Both the position numbers and the translations under genes were made by a program. The notes below the pieces were generated by a model. The model was not told the origin of the DNA. It ran no database searches and saw only the letters and a program-made list of their open reading frames with translations. A stretch of DNA of 9,613 bases from Clostridiales bacterium (GTDB lineage Bacteria > Bacillota > Clostridia > UBA1381): positions 1 to 9,613 of the forward strand of contig DMLG01000002.1 in the NCBI GenBank assembly GCA_003453455.1. Direction: 5' to 3'. How positions within the stretch are numbered: position 1 is the stretch's first letter; the number at the start of each line of letters is the position of its first letter. Positions 1 through 6,162 of the stretch are shown here, one piece after another.

Positions 1-2010
1 CTGATATACGATACAGCCATAGGTTACATCCAAAATATCTGCCAAAAGTTCGTGCTTATATGTCACTTTATCAGGATGATTTTTGTTATACACATACTTT
101 GGTATTGAGTCCATCGGTCCCGGTCGGTAAAGCGCAATTCCGGCGATAATATCTTCAAGGCATGTTGGTTTAAGCTCCTGCATAAAGGACTTCATTCCTG
201 CGCTTTCTATCTGGAAAACACCGTCGGTATTACCCGTGGAAATGAGGTCATATACCTCTTTTTTGTCATAATCAAGTTTTGATAAGTCAATTTTTATTCC
301 GCGCGTTTTTTCAATCAGCTTTACTGTATTATTTATTACCGTAAGGTTGCGAAGCCCCAAAAAGTCCATTTTTAAAAGCCCCATACTCTCAACGGTATCT
401 TTAACAAACTGAGTTGTCAAAACATCATCGTTCATTTGAAGCGGCATATAATTCACAATCGGCTCGCTGCAAATAACAACGCCTGCCGCATGAGTTCCTG
501 CGTGTCGTGCTAATCCTTCAAGCGCTCTTGCTGTATCAATAAGTTCTTTTATTTTTGGCTCATTATCATACAGTTCTTTAAGCTCCTGCGATACATTAAG
601 CGCCTTTTCAATAGTAATATTCAAGTCATTCGGCACAAGTTTTGCAACCTTGTCCGTTTCCGCATAAGAAATGTTTAAGGCTCTGCCCACATCGCGTATA
701 GCAAGGCGCGCCTTCATTGTACCGAAGGTTATTATCTGGGCAACATTATCTTTACCGTACTTTTCCACGACATAGTCTATGACCTTTTGCCTGCCCTCAG
801 GCGCAAAATCCACATCTATATCAGGCATAGATACACGCTCAGGATTTAAAAACCGCTCAAAAATGAGATTATATTTTATCGGGTCAACATCGGTTATGCC
901 AAGTGCATAGGAAACCATACTTCCTGCCGCACTTCCTCTTCCGGGACCTACTCCCACCCCGTTATTTTTTGCAAAGTTTATGAAATCCCATACTATCAAA
1001 AAGTAGTCCACAAACCCCATATTCTTAATTACCGAAAGCTCATAGCGAAGCCTTTCGGCAAGTTCTGGCGTCACCTCATCATAGCGCCTTTTTATACCGT
1101 CTTCGCAAAGCTCATTTAAGTACTCCCATGCTGTTTTGCCATCAGGCACTTTATAGCTTGGCAAATGGCGTGTTTCAAAATCAAAATCCACATTGCACCT
1201 TTTTGCAATTTCTGCCGTATTAGTTATTGCAGACGGTGCATATGCAAACAGTTTTTCCATCTCTTCGGGTGATTTTATGTAAAATTCGTCCGTTTCAAAG
1301 CGCATACGGTCGCTATCCTCAACAGTCTTCTGCATTTGTATGCACATCAAAACATCCTGATATTTTGCGTCCTCTTTTTTTGCATAATGTATATCGTTTG
1401 TTGCAACAAGCCCCACGCCAAGTTCTCTGGAAAGCCTTACAAGCTGAGGATTTATGCGCTTTTGTTCAGGAAGAGAGTGGTCTTGAAGCTCTATAAAAAA
1501 ATTGTCCTTTCCAAAAAGGTTTACATATTTTTCGCCTATTTTTTTTGCTTTTTCGTAATCATCTGCCGCAAGTGCTCTTGGAATTTCACCTGCAAGGCAG
1601 GCAGAAAGTGCTATAAGCCCCTCGTGATGCTCCGATAAAAGTTCAAAATCTATTCTCGGTTTATAGTAAAAGCCCTCTGTAAATCCCTTTGAAACTATAT
1701 ATGAAAGATTTTTGTAGCCCGTCTCATTTTCACACAACAAAATAAGATGTGCGTACTTTGAATCGTACTCGTACACCTTATCAAAGCGGCTTCTTGGCGC
1801 CATATACACTTCACATCCGATTACAGGCTTAATTCCCTGTGCCAAAGCTTCTCTGTAAAAGTCAACAACACCGTACATTACGCCGTGGTCTGTTATCGCA
1901 CACGATGTCATGCCAAGCTCTTTAACCCGTGAAATTATTTTTTTTATGCTCGCCGCACCGTCTAAAAGACTGAATTCCGTGTGTGTGTGCAGATGCACAA
2001 AATCAGCCAT
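1..2010 (-). CDS. dnaE: DNA polymerase III alpha subunit, DnaE type (N-terminal 670 residues; 3' end beyond left edge)
   Basis: This is the catalytic subunit of replicative DNA polymerase (C-family), acting in the cytoplasm at the replication fork. Low-GC Gram-positives usually carry it beside PolC. The N-terminal PHP domain (about residues 1-280) opens with HLHTHTEFSLLDG. It keeps candidate metal ligands H8, H10, D17, H42, E67, H88, C138, D206 and H208. The polymerase core follows, with GPGRGSAAGS near residue 365, then MPDIDVDF carrying the catalytic pair D397 and D399, and KMDFLGLRNLT carrying the third aspartate, D549. The order PHP then palm, with no inserted exonuclease domain, marks DnaE rather than PolC. 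The frame is open to base 1, where residue 670 ends, so roughly the last 40% is outside the window. The ATG at 2008-2010 has an AAGGAGG site six bases upstream that overlaps the whiA stop. It is the last visible gene of the hprK operon. The family is certain; the paralogue subtype cannot be settled without the C-terminus. Confidence 0.97.
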   Translation of the reverse strand, partial: MADFVHLHTHTEFSLLDGAASIKKIISRVKELGMTSCAITDHGVMYGVVDFYREALAQGIKPVIGCEVYMAPRSRFDKVYEYDSKYAHLILLCENETGYKNLSYIVSKGFTEGFYYKPRIDFELLSEHHEGLIALSACLAGEIPRALAADDYEKAKKIGEKYVNLFGKDNFFIELQDHSLPEQKRINPQLVRLSRELGVGLVATNDIHYAKKEDAKYQDVLMCIQMQKTVEDSDRMRFETDEFYIKSPEEMEKLFAYAPSAITNTAEIAKRCNVDFDFETRHLPSYKVPDGKTAWEYLNELCEDGIKRRYDEVTPELAERLRYELSVIKNMGFVDYFLIVWDFINFAKNNGVGVGPGRGSAAGSMVSYALGITDVDPIKYNLIFERFLNPERVSMPDIDVDFAPEGRQKVIDYVVEKYGKDNVAQIITFGTMKARLAIRDVGRALNISYAETDKVAKLVPNDLNITIEKALNVSQELKELYDNEPKIKELIDTARALEGLARHAGTHAAGVVICSEPIVNYMPLQMNDDVLTTQFVKDTVESMGLLKMDFLGLRNLTVINNTVKLIEKTRGIKIDLSKLDYDKKEVYDLISTGNTDGVFQIESAGMKSFMQELKPTCLEDIIAGIALYRPGPMDSIPKYVYNKNHPDKVTYKHELLADILDVTYGCIVYQ

Positions 2011-2016
2011 ACTGCT

Positions 2017-2023
2017 CCTCCTT
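2017..2023 (-). promoter_or_regulatory. dnaE ribosome binding site overlapping the whiA stop codon
   Basis: The minus strand reads TAAGGAGG. The last two bases of the whiA TAA stop (2022-2024) form the start of a full AAGGAGG SD, six bases before the dnaE ATG. This fixes the dnaE start and suggests that ribosomes terminating on whiA can re-initiate on dnaE. Confidence 0.85.
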
Positions 2024-2894
2024 ACAGTTTTTCCGCAATTTCTGCAATCCTCTTTAATCTGTGATTTACGCCCGACTTTCCGATCGGCGGATTAGTCTTT
2101 TCTCCAAGCTCTTTTAAGCTGTCAAAGGGATTTTCTTTGCGCAGCCGCGCCATTTCCTTCAAACTGTCAGGAAGCAGCGAAAACTCAGGCGTTTTTTCTA
2201 TTTTCCTTATTGCCGCTATCTGCTGTGCGGCAGTTTTTGCAATCTTGTCAATATTCGCAACCTCACAATTTCTGCGTCTGTTTGCGTTATTTCTCAAATC
2301 CTTTTCTATTGTGGTATTGTAAAGCTCCATAGCCGCCGTAAAATCGCCTATTATCCCCAGCACTCCCGCAATCTGCTCATACCCTTTTATATATACGATA
2401 TATCTGCCTTTCCTATATGTCACCTTTGCCGATATGCCGCAATCTTTTAGAATGTTCAAAAGCTGATTTGCGTAAACCTCATATCTTGCATCAAATTCCA
2501 TATGGTAGCGAGAATTGGGATTGCTTACAGAGCCGCCTCCTAAAAATGCGCCCCTTATATACGCCGCCCTGCAACAATCCCTTTCCACGATTTTTTCATA
2601 ATCTTCGCCAAAGAGCATAAGTTTATCCGCCATAGTCTCTGCAAAAAAGTCAAAATCGGGATAAAAACGGAAATTGCCGTTCTTATTCTTATAGTCAACA
2701 GTTGTTTTAAAAACACTTTTAAAAAGTGTATATACTCGTTCTGCAACCGCCTCATTCTCTGTCGCTATAAAAACCTGTCCTCCCTGATAATTTGTGCAAA
2801 GCTTGCACAGTGCCGAAAGCTCCGCAACATCACAAAAAGCACATTTATTTTCTATTTTTGAAATATTTTCCTTTATATTTTGAGTAAAGGACAT
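2022..2894 (-). CDS. whiA: WhiA, DNA-binding sporulation/cell-division regulator
   Basis: WhiA-family protein of 290 residues, somewhat shorter than the usual 300-325. The family joins a degenerate LAGLIDADG homing-endonuclease-like fold to a C-terminal helix-turn-helix. In Streptomyces it activates sporulation septation genes; in Bacillus it affects division and chromosome segregation. Seen here: the family signature RGAFLGGGSVSNP at residues 114-126, the second half of the LAGLIDADG-like domain (about 130-190), the linker with NANRRRNCEVANIDKIAKTA (203-222), and a C-terminal HTH, SLKELGEKTNPPIGKSGVNH (259-278). The N-terminal part has four cysteines (C18, C21, C30, C33) in a zinc-ribbon-like CxxC...CxxC pattern; whether they bind metal is inference. 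The ATG lies one base after the rapZ stop, with an AAGGGG site inside the rapZ 3' end, so translational coupling is likely. yvcK, which commonly sits between rapZ and whiA, is absent. Confidence 0.95.
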   Translation of the reverse strand: MSFTQNIKENISKIENKCAFCDVAELSALCKLCTNYQGGQVFIATENEAVAERVYTLFKSVFKTTVDYKNKNGNFRFYPDFDFFAETMADKLMLFGEDYEKIVERDCCRAAYIRGAFLGGGSVSNPNSRYHMEFDARYEVYANQLLNILKDCGISAKVTYRKGRYIVYIKGYEQIAGVLGIIGDFTAAMELYNTTIEKDLRNNANRRRNCEVANIDKIAKTAAQQIAAIRKIEKTPEFSLLPDSLKEMARLRKENPFDSLKELGEKTNPPIGKSGVNHRLKRIAEIAEKL

Positions 2895-2895
2895 C

Positions 2896-3747
2896 TTATT
2901 TACCCCTTAAAATATCTCTGTGAATAAGATTTTTATTATAGTTTTCAATCGCCTGAGAAAGTTCATTTGCCATAGTTACGCTCCTGTGCTTACCTCCCGT
3001 ACAGCCTATACCTATGGTCAGGGAAGATTTTCCCTCCTCAATGTAAAGAGGGAGCAAAAACTTTATCATATCCGTCAGCTTGTTCATAAATTCTTTCGGC
3101 GCTTTGGTGTTCATAACATAATCGCGCACCTCTTTATCATTTCCTGTCTTGTCCTTTAATTCGTCAACATAAAAAGGATTTGGAAAGCATCTTACATCAA
3201 AAACAAGGTCTGCATCAAGCGGTATTCCGTATTTAAAGCCAAATGACATTATATTTATCTGAAATTCACTATGATTTCCTTCAAAATAGATGCTTCTCAG
3301 TTTTTTTGAAAGCTGTTCAAGCGAAAAATCAGAGGTATCAATTACCGTGTCCGCCTCCTGATATATTTTAGAAAGCATGGCACGCTCCTTTTTTATGCTG
3401 TCCAAAAGTCCTAAATCGCTTGAAATCGGGTGATGGCGCCTCGTTTCCTTATATCTTTTTACAAGCACCTCGTCACGCGCATCTACAAACAAAAGCTTAT
3501 ATTCATAGCCATTTTCCTTCAAAATTTTAAGATTGTCTAAAAGTTCGCTTATCATATCACCCACGCGTGAGTCTATGGCAAATGCAACATTATCATATTT
3601 TCCGTTTATTGATATAAACATTGTTGCAAGCTGAGGAATAATTACGGGAGGTAAATTGTCGATGCAGAAAAATCCTGCATCCTCCAAAAATCGCATGACT
3701 TGCGTTTTTCCCGCTCCTGAAAGTCCTGTAACAACCGTAAACTGCAT
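2896..3747 (-). CDS. rapZ: RapZ/YvcJ family P-loop nucleotide-binding regulator
   Basis: RapZ (YvcJ) protein of 283 residues, the normal family length. In E. coli, RapZ is the RNase E adapter that senses glucosamine-6-phosphate and steers decay of the GlmZ RNA. In Bacillus, YvcJ is an NTPase whose role is less clear. The sequence shows Walker A GLSGAGKT at residues 8-15, followed by the family-specific CIDNLPP (28-34), ETRRHHP (101-107), and SFGFKYGIPLDADLVFDVR (168-186). The C-terminal domain has GIGCTGGKHRSVT at 246-258, the conserved putative metabolite- and RNA-binding region. The ATG abuts the murB stop directly (TAAATG on the minus strand), with a purine-rich GGGGGAA SD inside murB. Its place between murB and whiA is typical of Firmicutes. 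Which function applies in this organism cannot be told from sequence. Confidence 0.95.
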   Translation of the reverse strand: MQFTVVTGLSGAGKTQVMRFLEDAGFFCIDNLPPVIIPQLATMFISINGKYDNVAFAIDSRVGDMISELLDNLKILKENGYEYKLLFVDARDEVLVKRYKETRRHHPISSDLGLLDSIKKERAMLSKIYQEADTVIDTSDFSLEQLSKKLRSIYFEGNHSEFQINIMSFGFKYGIPLDADLVFDVRCFPNPFYVDELKDKTGNDKEVRDYVMNTKAPKEFMNKLTDMIKFLLPLYIEEGKSSLTIGIGCTGGKHRSVTMANELSQAIENYNKNLIHRDILRGK

Positions 3748-4608
3748 TTAAAATTCCCCCATCAACTTAACTTCTGTTTCAAGTTCTACACCGTATTTTT
3801 CTTTTACTGTTTTTTGTATATGCTTTATAAGTTTCAAAACATCACTTGCTGTCGCATCGCCTGTATTTATGATAAATCCCGCGTGCTTTTCCGAAACCTT
3901 TGCACCGCCTGTTTCAAAGCCTTTTAGCCCTGCGTCCTCAATAAGTCCTCCCGCAAAATGCCCCTCGGGGCGTTTGAAAACGCTTCCCGCACTTGGAAAA
4001 TTCAGCGGCTGCTTTTCTGTTCTGCGTACCTTATAGTCCTCCATTTTTGCTTTTATTTCATCAGTATTTCCTTTTTTCAGCTGCAACTCTGCCTCCAAAA
4101 CCACTGCACCTATTTTGGCAAAAAGACTTTTTCTGTACCCAAAATCAAATCCATTTTCTATTTTCTTTATTTCGCCGTTTTCAAGATATGTCACACTTTT
4201 TACGATGTCGCTCATTTCTCCGCCGTATGCGCCTGCGTTCATATAAACTGCGCCGCCAAGCGTTCCGGGAATACCCGAGGCAAACTCCATTCCTGAAAGA
4301 CTGTCCTTTTGCGCCGCTTTTGCAAGCACCGACAAAAGCACGCCGCTTTGGGCTTTTATTATGTCACCGCAAATCTCATATCGTGAGAATTCCCCTGAAA
4401 TCTTGATAACAAGACCTCTTATCCCTTTATCGGAAACCAGAATATTGCTTCCGTTTCCAATTACAAAATAAGGGATATTCTTTTTCTTTGCATACTTTAT
4501 ACACTCGACGATTTCCTCTATACTGCTTGGCGCGCAGAATTCATCTGCTATGCCGCCAATTTTAAAAGATGTATGATTTTTCATCGGCTCATTTTTTATG
4601 ACATTCAT
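3748..4608 (-). CDS. murB: UDP-N-acetylenolpyruvoylglucosamine reductase MurB
   Basis: FAD-dependent cytoplasmic enzyme that uses NADPH to reduce UDP-GlcNAc-enolpyruvate, the MurA product, to UDP-MurNAc in peptidoglycan precursor synthesis. It has 286 residues. FAD-binding segments are visible at GNGSNILVSDKGIRG (51-65) and SGIPGTLGGAVYMNAGAYGG (111-130). Active-site candidates are R159 in YRKS, the proton-donor serine S209 in PSAGSVFKRP (205-214), and E279 in ETEVK. The YRKS form and short middle region fit the type II (S. aureus-like) class. The N-terminus starts close to the conserved NHTSFKIGG, so it lacks about 15 residues present in B. subtilis MurB. The start is nevertheless well supported: AAGGAG lies six bases before the ATG, and only 30 bases separate it from the hprK stop. 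The next gene, rapZ, begins immediately after its stop. Confidence 0.97.
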   Translation of the reverse strand: MNVIKNEPMKNHTSFKIGGIADEFCAPSSIEEIVECIKYAKKKNIPYFVIGNGSNILVSDKGIRGLVIKISGEFSRYEICGDIIKAQSGVLLSVLAKAAQKDSLSGMEFASGIPGTLGGAVYMNAGAYGGEMSDIVKSVTYLENGEIKKIENGFDFGYRKSLFAKIGAVVLEAELQLKKGNTDEIKAKMEDYKVRRTEKQPLNFPSAGSVFKRPEGHFAGGLIEDAGLKGFETGGAKVSEKHAGFIINTGDATASDVLKLIKHIQKTVKEKYGVELETEVKLMGEF

Positions 4609-4638
4609 TATGCTCTCCTTTTATACTGCACAGAGTTT

Positions 4639-5580
4639 TTACTCGTTATATTTGCTGATTTCATTCATAAGCCTTTTATTAAGTTCTACCGCTGCATTAT
4701 ATCCCATACGCTTCTGGCGGTTATTCATTGATGCAACTTCTATTATTATGGCAAGATTTCGTCCCGGTTTTACAGGAATTGTAAGACTCGGAACATTTAT
4801 ACCCATTATATTTGTGTATTCCTCCATCATGCCAAGTCTGTCATATTGCTTGCCGTCAATCCAAGGCTCTAAATGTATTACAAGATTTATATTTTCTGTA
4901 TCCTTTACAGCTCCTATACCAAAAATCTCTTTTACATCAATAATGCCTATGCCGCGAAGTTCAACAAAATGCCTTATAATATCGGGAGATGAGCCGACAA
5001 GCGTTTTTGAAGATACTCGCTTTATCTCAACGGCATCGTCTGCAACCAAACGGTGACCTCTTTTCACAAGTTCAATAGCCGTTTCGCTTTTTCCGACTCC
5101 GCTTTCGCCCATAATAAGCACGCCCTCGCCGTAAACTTCAACTAAAACGCCGTGCCTTGTGCGCCTCGGTGCTATCTGCACATTCAAGTAGCTTATAAGC
5201 GCACTCATAAGACTTGATGTAGATTCTTCGGTTCGTACAATAGTTAAATCATATTTTTCCGCAAGCTCCACCATTTCAGGGAAAATCCGCATATTGCGCG
5301 TTATTATAAGTGCGGGGAACTTTGTGGAAAACAGCTTTTCCAAAAGATTGTACCGCTTTTCCCTTGTAAACTGTTCAAGGTATGTTATTTCAACCTTTCC
5401 CATAATCTGAATTCTGTGACTGTCGAAATAATCGAAAAACCCCGCTATTTGAAGCGCAGGACGGTTAACATCAGCTGTTTCTATAATCACATTTTCAATA
5501 TCCTTTGATGCATATATCATTTCAAAGGAAAAATCTTCAATTACCTTGGAAAGATGTATGTTAAATGTGGTATCACTCAT
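4639..5580 (-). CDS. hprK: HPr kinase/phosphorylase
   Basis: Bifunctional enzyme that phosphorylates HPr (or Crh) on Ser46 with ATP or pyrophosphate and removes the phosphate again, linking glycolytic status to carbon catabolite control. It has 313 residues against a usual 305-320. The N-terminal domain (about 1-130) precedes the kinase core. The core has H143 in RTRHGVLVEVYG, the P-loop GESGVGKS at 158-165, VADDAVEI (179-186) with the catalytic aspartates, and the HprK signature LRGIGIIDVKEIFGIGAV (208-225). The reading frame stays open upstream to about 5979, but the ATG at 5578-5580 is chosen for three reasons: GGAGG (5589-5593) sits eight bases before it, homology begins there, and a good promoter lies just upstream. 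It is the first gene of the operon. No HPr or Crh gene is in the window. Confidence 0.96.
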   Translation of the reverse strand: MSDTTFNIHLSKVIEDFSFEMIYASKDIENVIIETADVNRPALQIAGFFDYFDSHRIQIMGKVEITYLEQFTREKRYNLLEKLFSTKFPALIITRNMRIFPEMVELAEKYDLTIVRTEESTSSLMSALISYLNVQIAPRRTRHGVLVEVYGEGVLIMGESGVGKSETAIELVKRGHRLVADDAVEIKRVSSKTLVGSSPDIIRHFVELRGIGIIDVKEIFGIGAVKDTENINLVIHLEPWIDGKQYDRLGMMEEYTNIMGINVPSLTIPVKPGRNLAIIIEVASMNNRQKRMGYNAAVELNKRLMNEISKYNE

Positions 5581-5588
5581 AGCCTTAA

Positions 5589-5593
5589 CCTCC
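5589..5593 (-). promoter_or_regulatory. hprK ribosome binding site (decides the start)
   Basis: GGAGG on the minus strand, eight bases before the ATG at 5580. It selects this start over in-frame upstream codons whose extension would run antisense through rpmB. Confidence 0.85.
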
Positions 5594-5626
5594 GTAAAAG
5601 CAAAATGCATATAATTACACAAGTTT

Positions 5627-5655
5627 ATTATATCGTAAAATCCCATAATTTTCAA
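5627..5655 (-). promoter_or_regulatory. sigma-A-type promoter of the hprK-murB-rapZ-whiA-dnaE operon
   Basis: On the minus strand, TTGAAA (5650-5655) is followed by a 17-base spacer and a perfect TATAAT (5627-5632). Transcription should begin near 5620, giving a leader of about 40 bases before hprK. The other genes of the operon are separated by at most 30 bases, so this is probably the main promoter for all five. Start site and strength are inferred from the consensus match alone. Confidence 0.85.
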
Positions 5656-5701
5656 TGTTTTTTCCAAATAAAAAAACAGTTTTTCTCTGAAAAAATACAG
5701 C

Positions 5702-5727
5702 AATTTAAATAAATTTAAAAAAAATTT
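5702..5727 (+). repeat. helically phased AATTT tracts upstream of the rpmB promoter
   Basis: AATTT occurs at 5702-5706, 5712-5716 and 5723-5727, with starts spaced 10 and 11 bases apart, close to one DNA turn. The last tract ends nine bases before the rpmB -35 box. Phased AT tracts at this position fit curved DNA or an UP element contacting the RNA polymerase alpha C-terminal domain, as is common for ribosomal gene promoters. The phasing is seen directly; the function is inferred. Confidence 0.55.
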
Positions 5728-5736
5728 CAAAAACAC

Positions 5737-5765
5737 TTGCAATATTAAAAAAAATATGGTAAAAT
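5737..5765 (+). promoter_or_regulatory. sigma-A-type promoter of rpmB
   Basis: TTGCAA (5737-5742), a 17-base spacer that is mostly A, and TAAAAT (5760-5765). The start site should lie near 5772, leaving a leader of roughly 38 bases. This box lies downstream of the in-frame ATG at 5756, which therefore cannot be the rpmB start when transcribed from this promoter. Confidence 0.8.
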
Positions 5766-5793
5766 TGCTGTGTTTTGATATTTCATATGTAAT

Positions 5794-5799
5794 AGGAGG
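5794..5799 (+). promoter_or_regulatory. rpmB ribosome binding site
   Basis: AGGAGG, ten bases before the ATG at 5810. It supports the 62-residue L28 start rather than the upstream in-frame ATG at 5756, which has no such site. Confidence 0.85.
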
Positions 5800-5809
5800 T
5801 GCTAAGCAT

Positions 5810-5998
5810 ATGGCTAAATGCGATATTTGCGGAAAGGGCGTTACTTTCGGTATAAAGGTCAGCCACTCACACAGAAGGTCCAACAGAGCTTGGAAGCCCA
5901 ACGTAAAAAAAGTAAGAGCTATTGTTAACGGCAATACAAAATCTATAAATGTTTGTACGCGTTGCCTGCGTTCAGGCAAGGTTACCCGTGCGGTTTGA
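5810..5998 (+). CDS. rpmB: 50S ribosomal protein L28
   Basis: Ribosomal protein bL28 of 62 residues, the usual size for Firmicutes, and a component of the large subunit. It begins MAKCDICGKGV and carries two CxxC pairs, C4/C7 and C49/C52, so it is the zinc-binding C+ form and not the zinc-independent paralogue induced during zinc starvation. Basic stretches such as HSHRRSNRAWKPN (19-31) fit rRNA contact. It is a single-gene unit: its own promoter lies upstream, a strong terminator begins 15 bases after the stop, and the hprK operon diverges from it. The start is fixed by AGGAGG and by homology. Confidence 0.97.
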   Translation: MAKCDICGKGVTFGIKVSHSHRRSNRAWKPNVKKVRAIVNGNTKSINVCTRCLRSGKVTRAV

Positions 5999-6012
5999 TT
6001 TTACATTTTTTT

Positions 6013-6042
6013 ACAGAGAAGCAGCTGCTTCTCTGTTTTTTT
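6013..6042 (+). terminator. intrinsic terminator of rpmB
   Basis: A perfect 24-base palindrome (6013-6036), each half reading ACAGAGAAGCAG or its complement, runs into seven T residues (6036-6042). A physical hairpin would need a small central loop made from the middle bases. A run of seven T also precedes it (6006-6012), so the minus strand has A rather than T after the stem and termination should act only on rightward transcripts. It separates rpmB from murA. Confidence 0.9.
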
Positions 6043-6071
6043 GTGCAAAATTCCTTTTTTTTCGTATTTAC

Positions 6072-6101
6072 TTTACTTTTTTTACATATATGTGCTATAA
6101 T
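6072..6101 (+). promoter_or_regulatory. extended -10 promoter of the murA operon
   Basis: A perfect TATAAT (6096-6101) is preceded by TGC, giving an extended -10 (TGnTATAAT). A weaker TTTACT (6072-6077) lies 18 bases upstream. Transcription should begin near 6108, with a leader of about 55 bases before the murA TTG. The -35 choice is tentative because the region is T-rich. Confidence 0.75.
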
Positions 6102-6145
6102 AGCCTTATGAGTTTAAATTTCTGTTTTCTCAAAAACCGCTGTTT

Positions 6146-6153
6146 AAGGAAGG
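6146..6153 (+). promoter_or_regulatory. murA ribosome binding site for a TTG start
   Basis: AAGGAAGG ends nine bases before the TTG at 6163. The in-frame TGA at 6154-6156 rules out any start further upstream. Confidence 0.8.
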
Positions 6154-6162
6154 TGAATTTCT

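Noticed and set aside
1227..1638. Plus-strand ORFs of 89 and 100 residues.
   Set aside because: They are antisense to dnaE, lack SD sites, and have cysteine- and phenylalanine-rich shadow composition.
1976..1990. GTGTGTGTG tract as a simple-sequence repeat.
   Set aside because: It encodes the conserved HTHT of the DnaE PHP domain.
3958..4406. Plus-strand ORFs of 112 and 137 residues within murB.
   Set aside because: They are antisense shadows of murB with no SD or recognisable domain.
4639..5979. A 446-residue reading of hprK starting far upstream.
   Set aside because: The extra 133 residues run antisense through rpmB and the hprK promoter, show no HprK homology, and the ATG at 5580 has a good SD.
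5756..5998. An 80-residue reading of rpmB from the ATG at 5756.
   Set aside because: It precedes the predicted -10 box, has no SD, and exceeds the normal L28 length.
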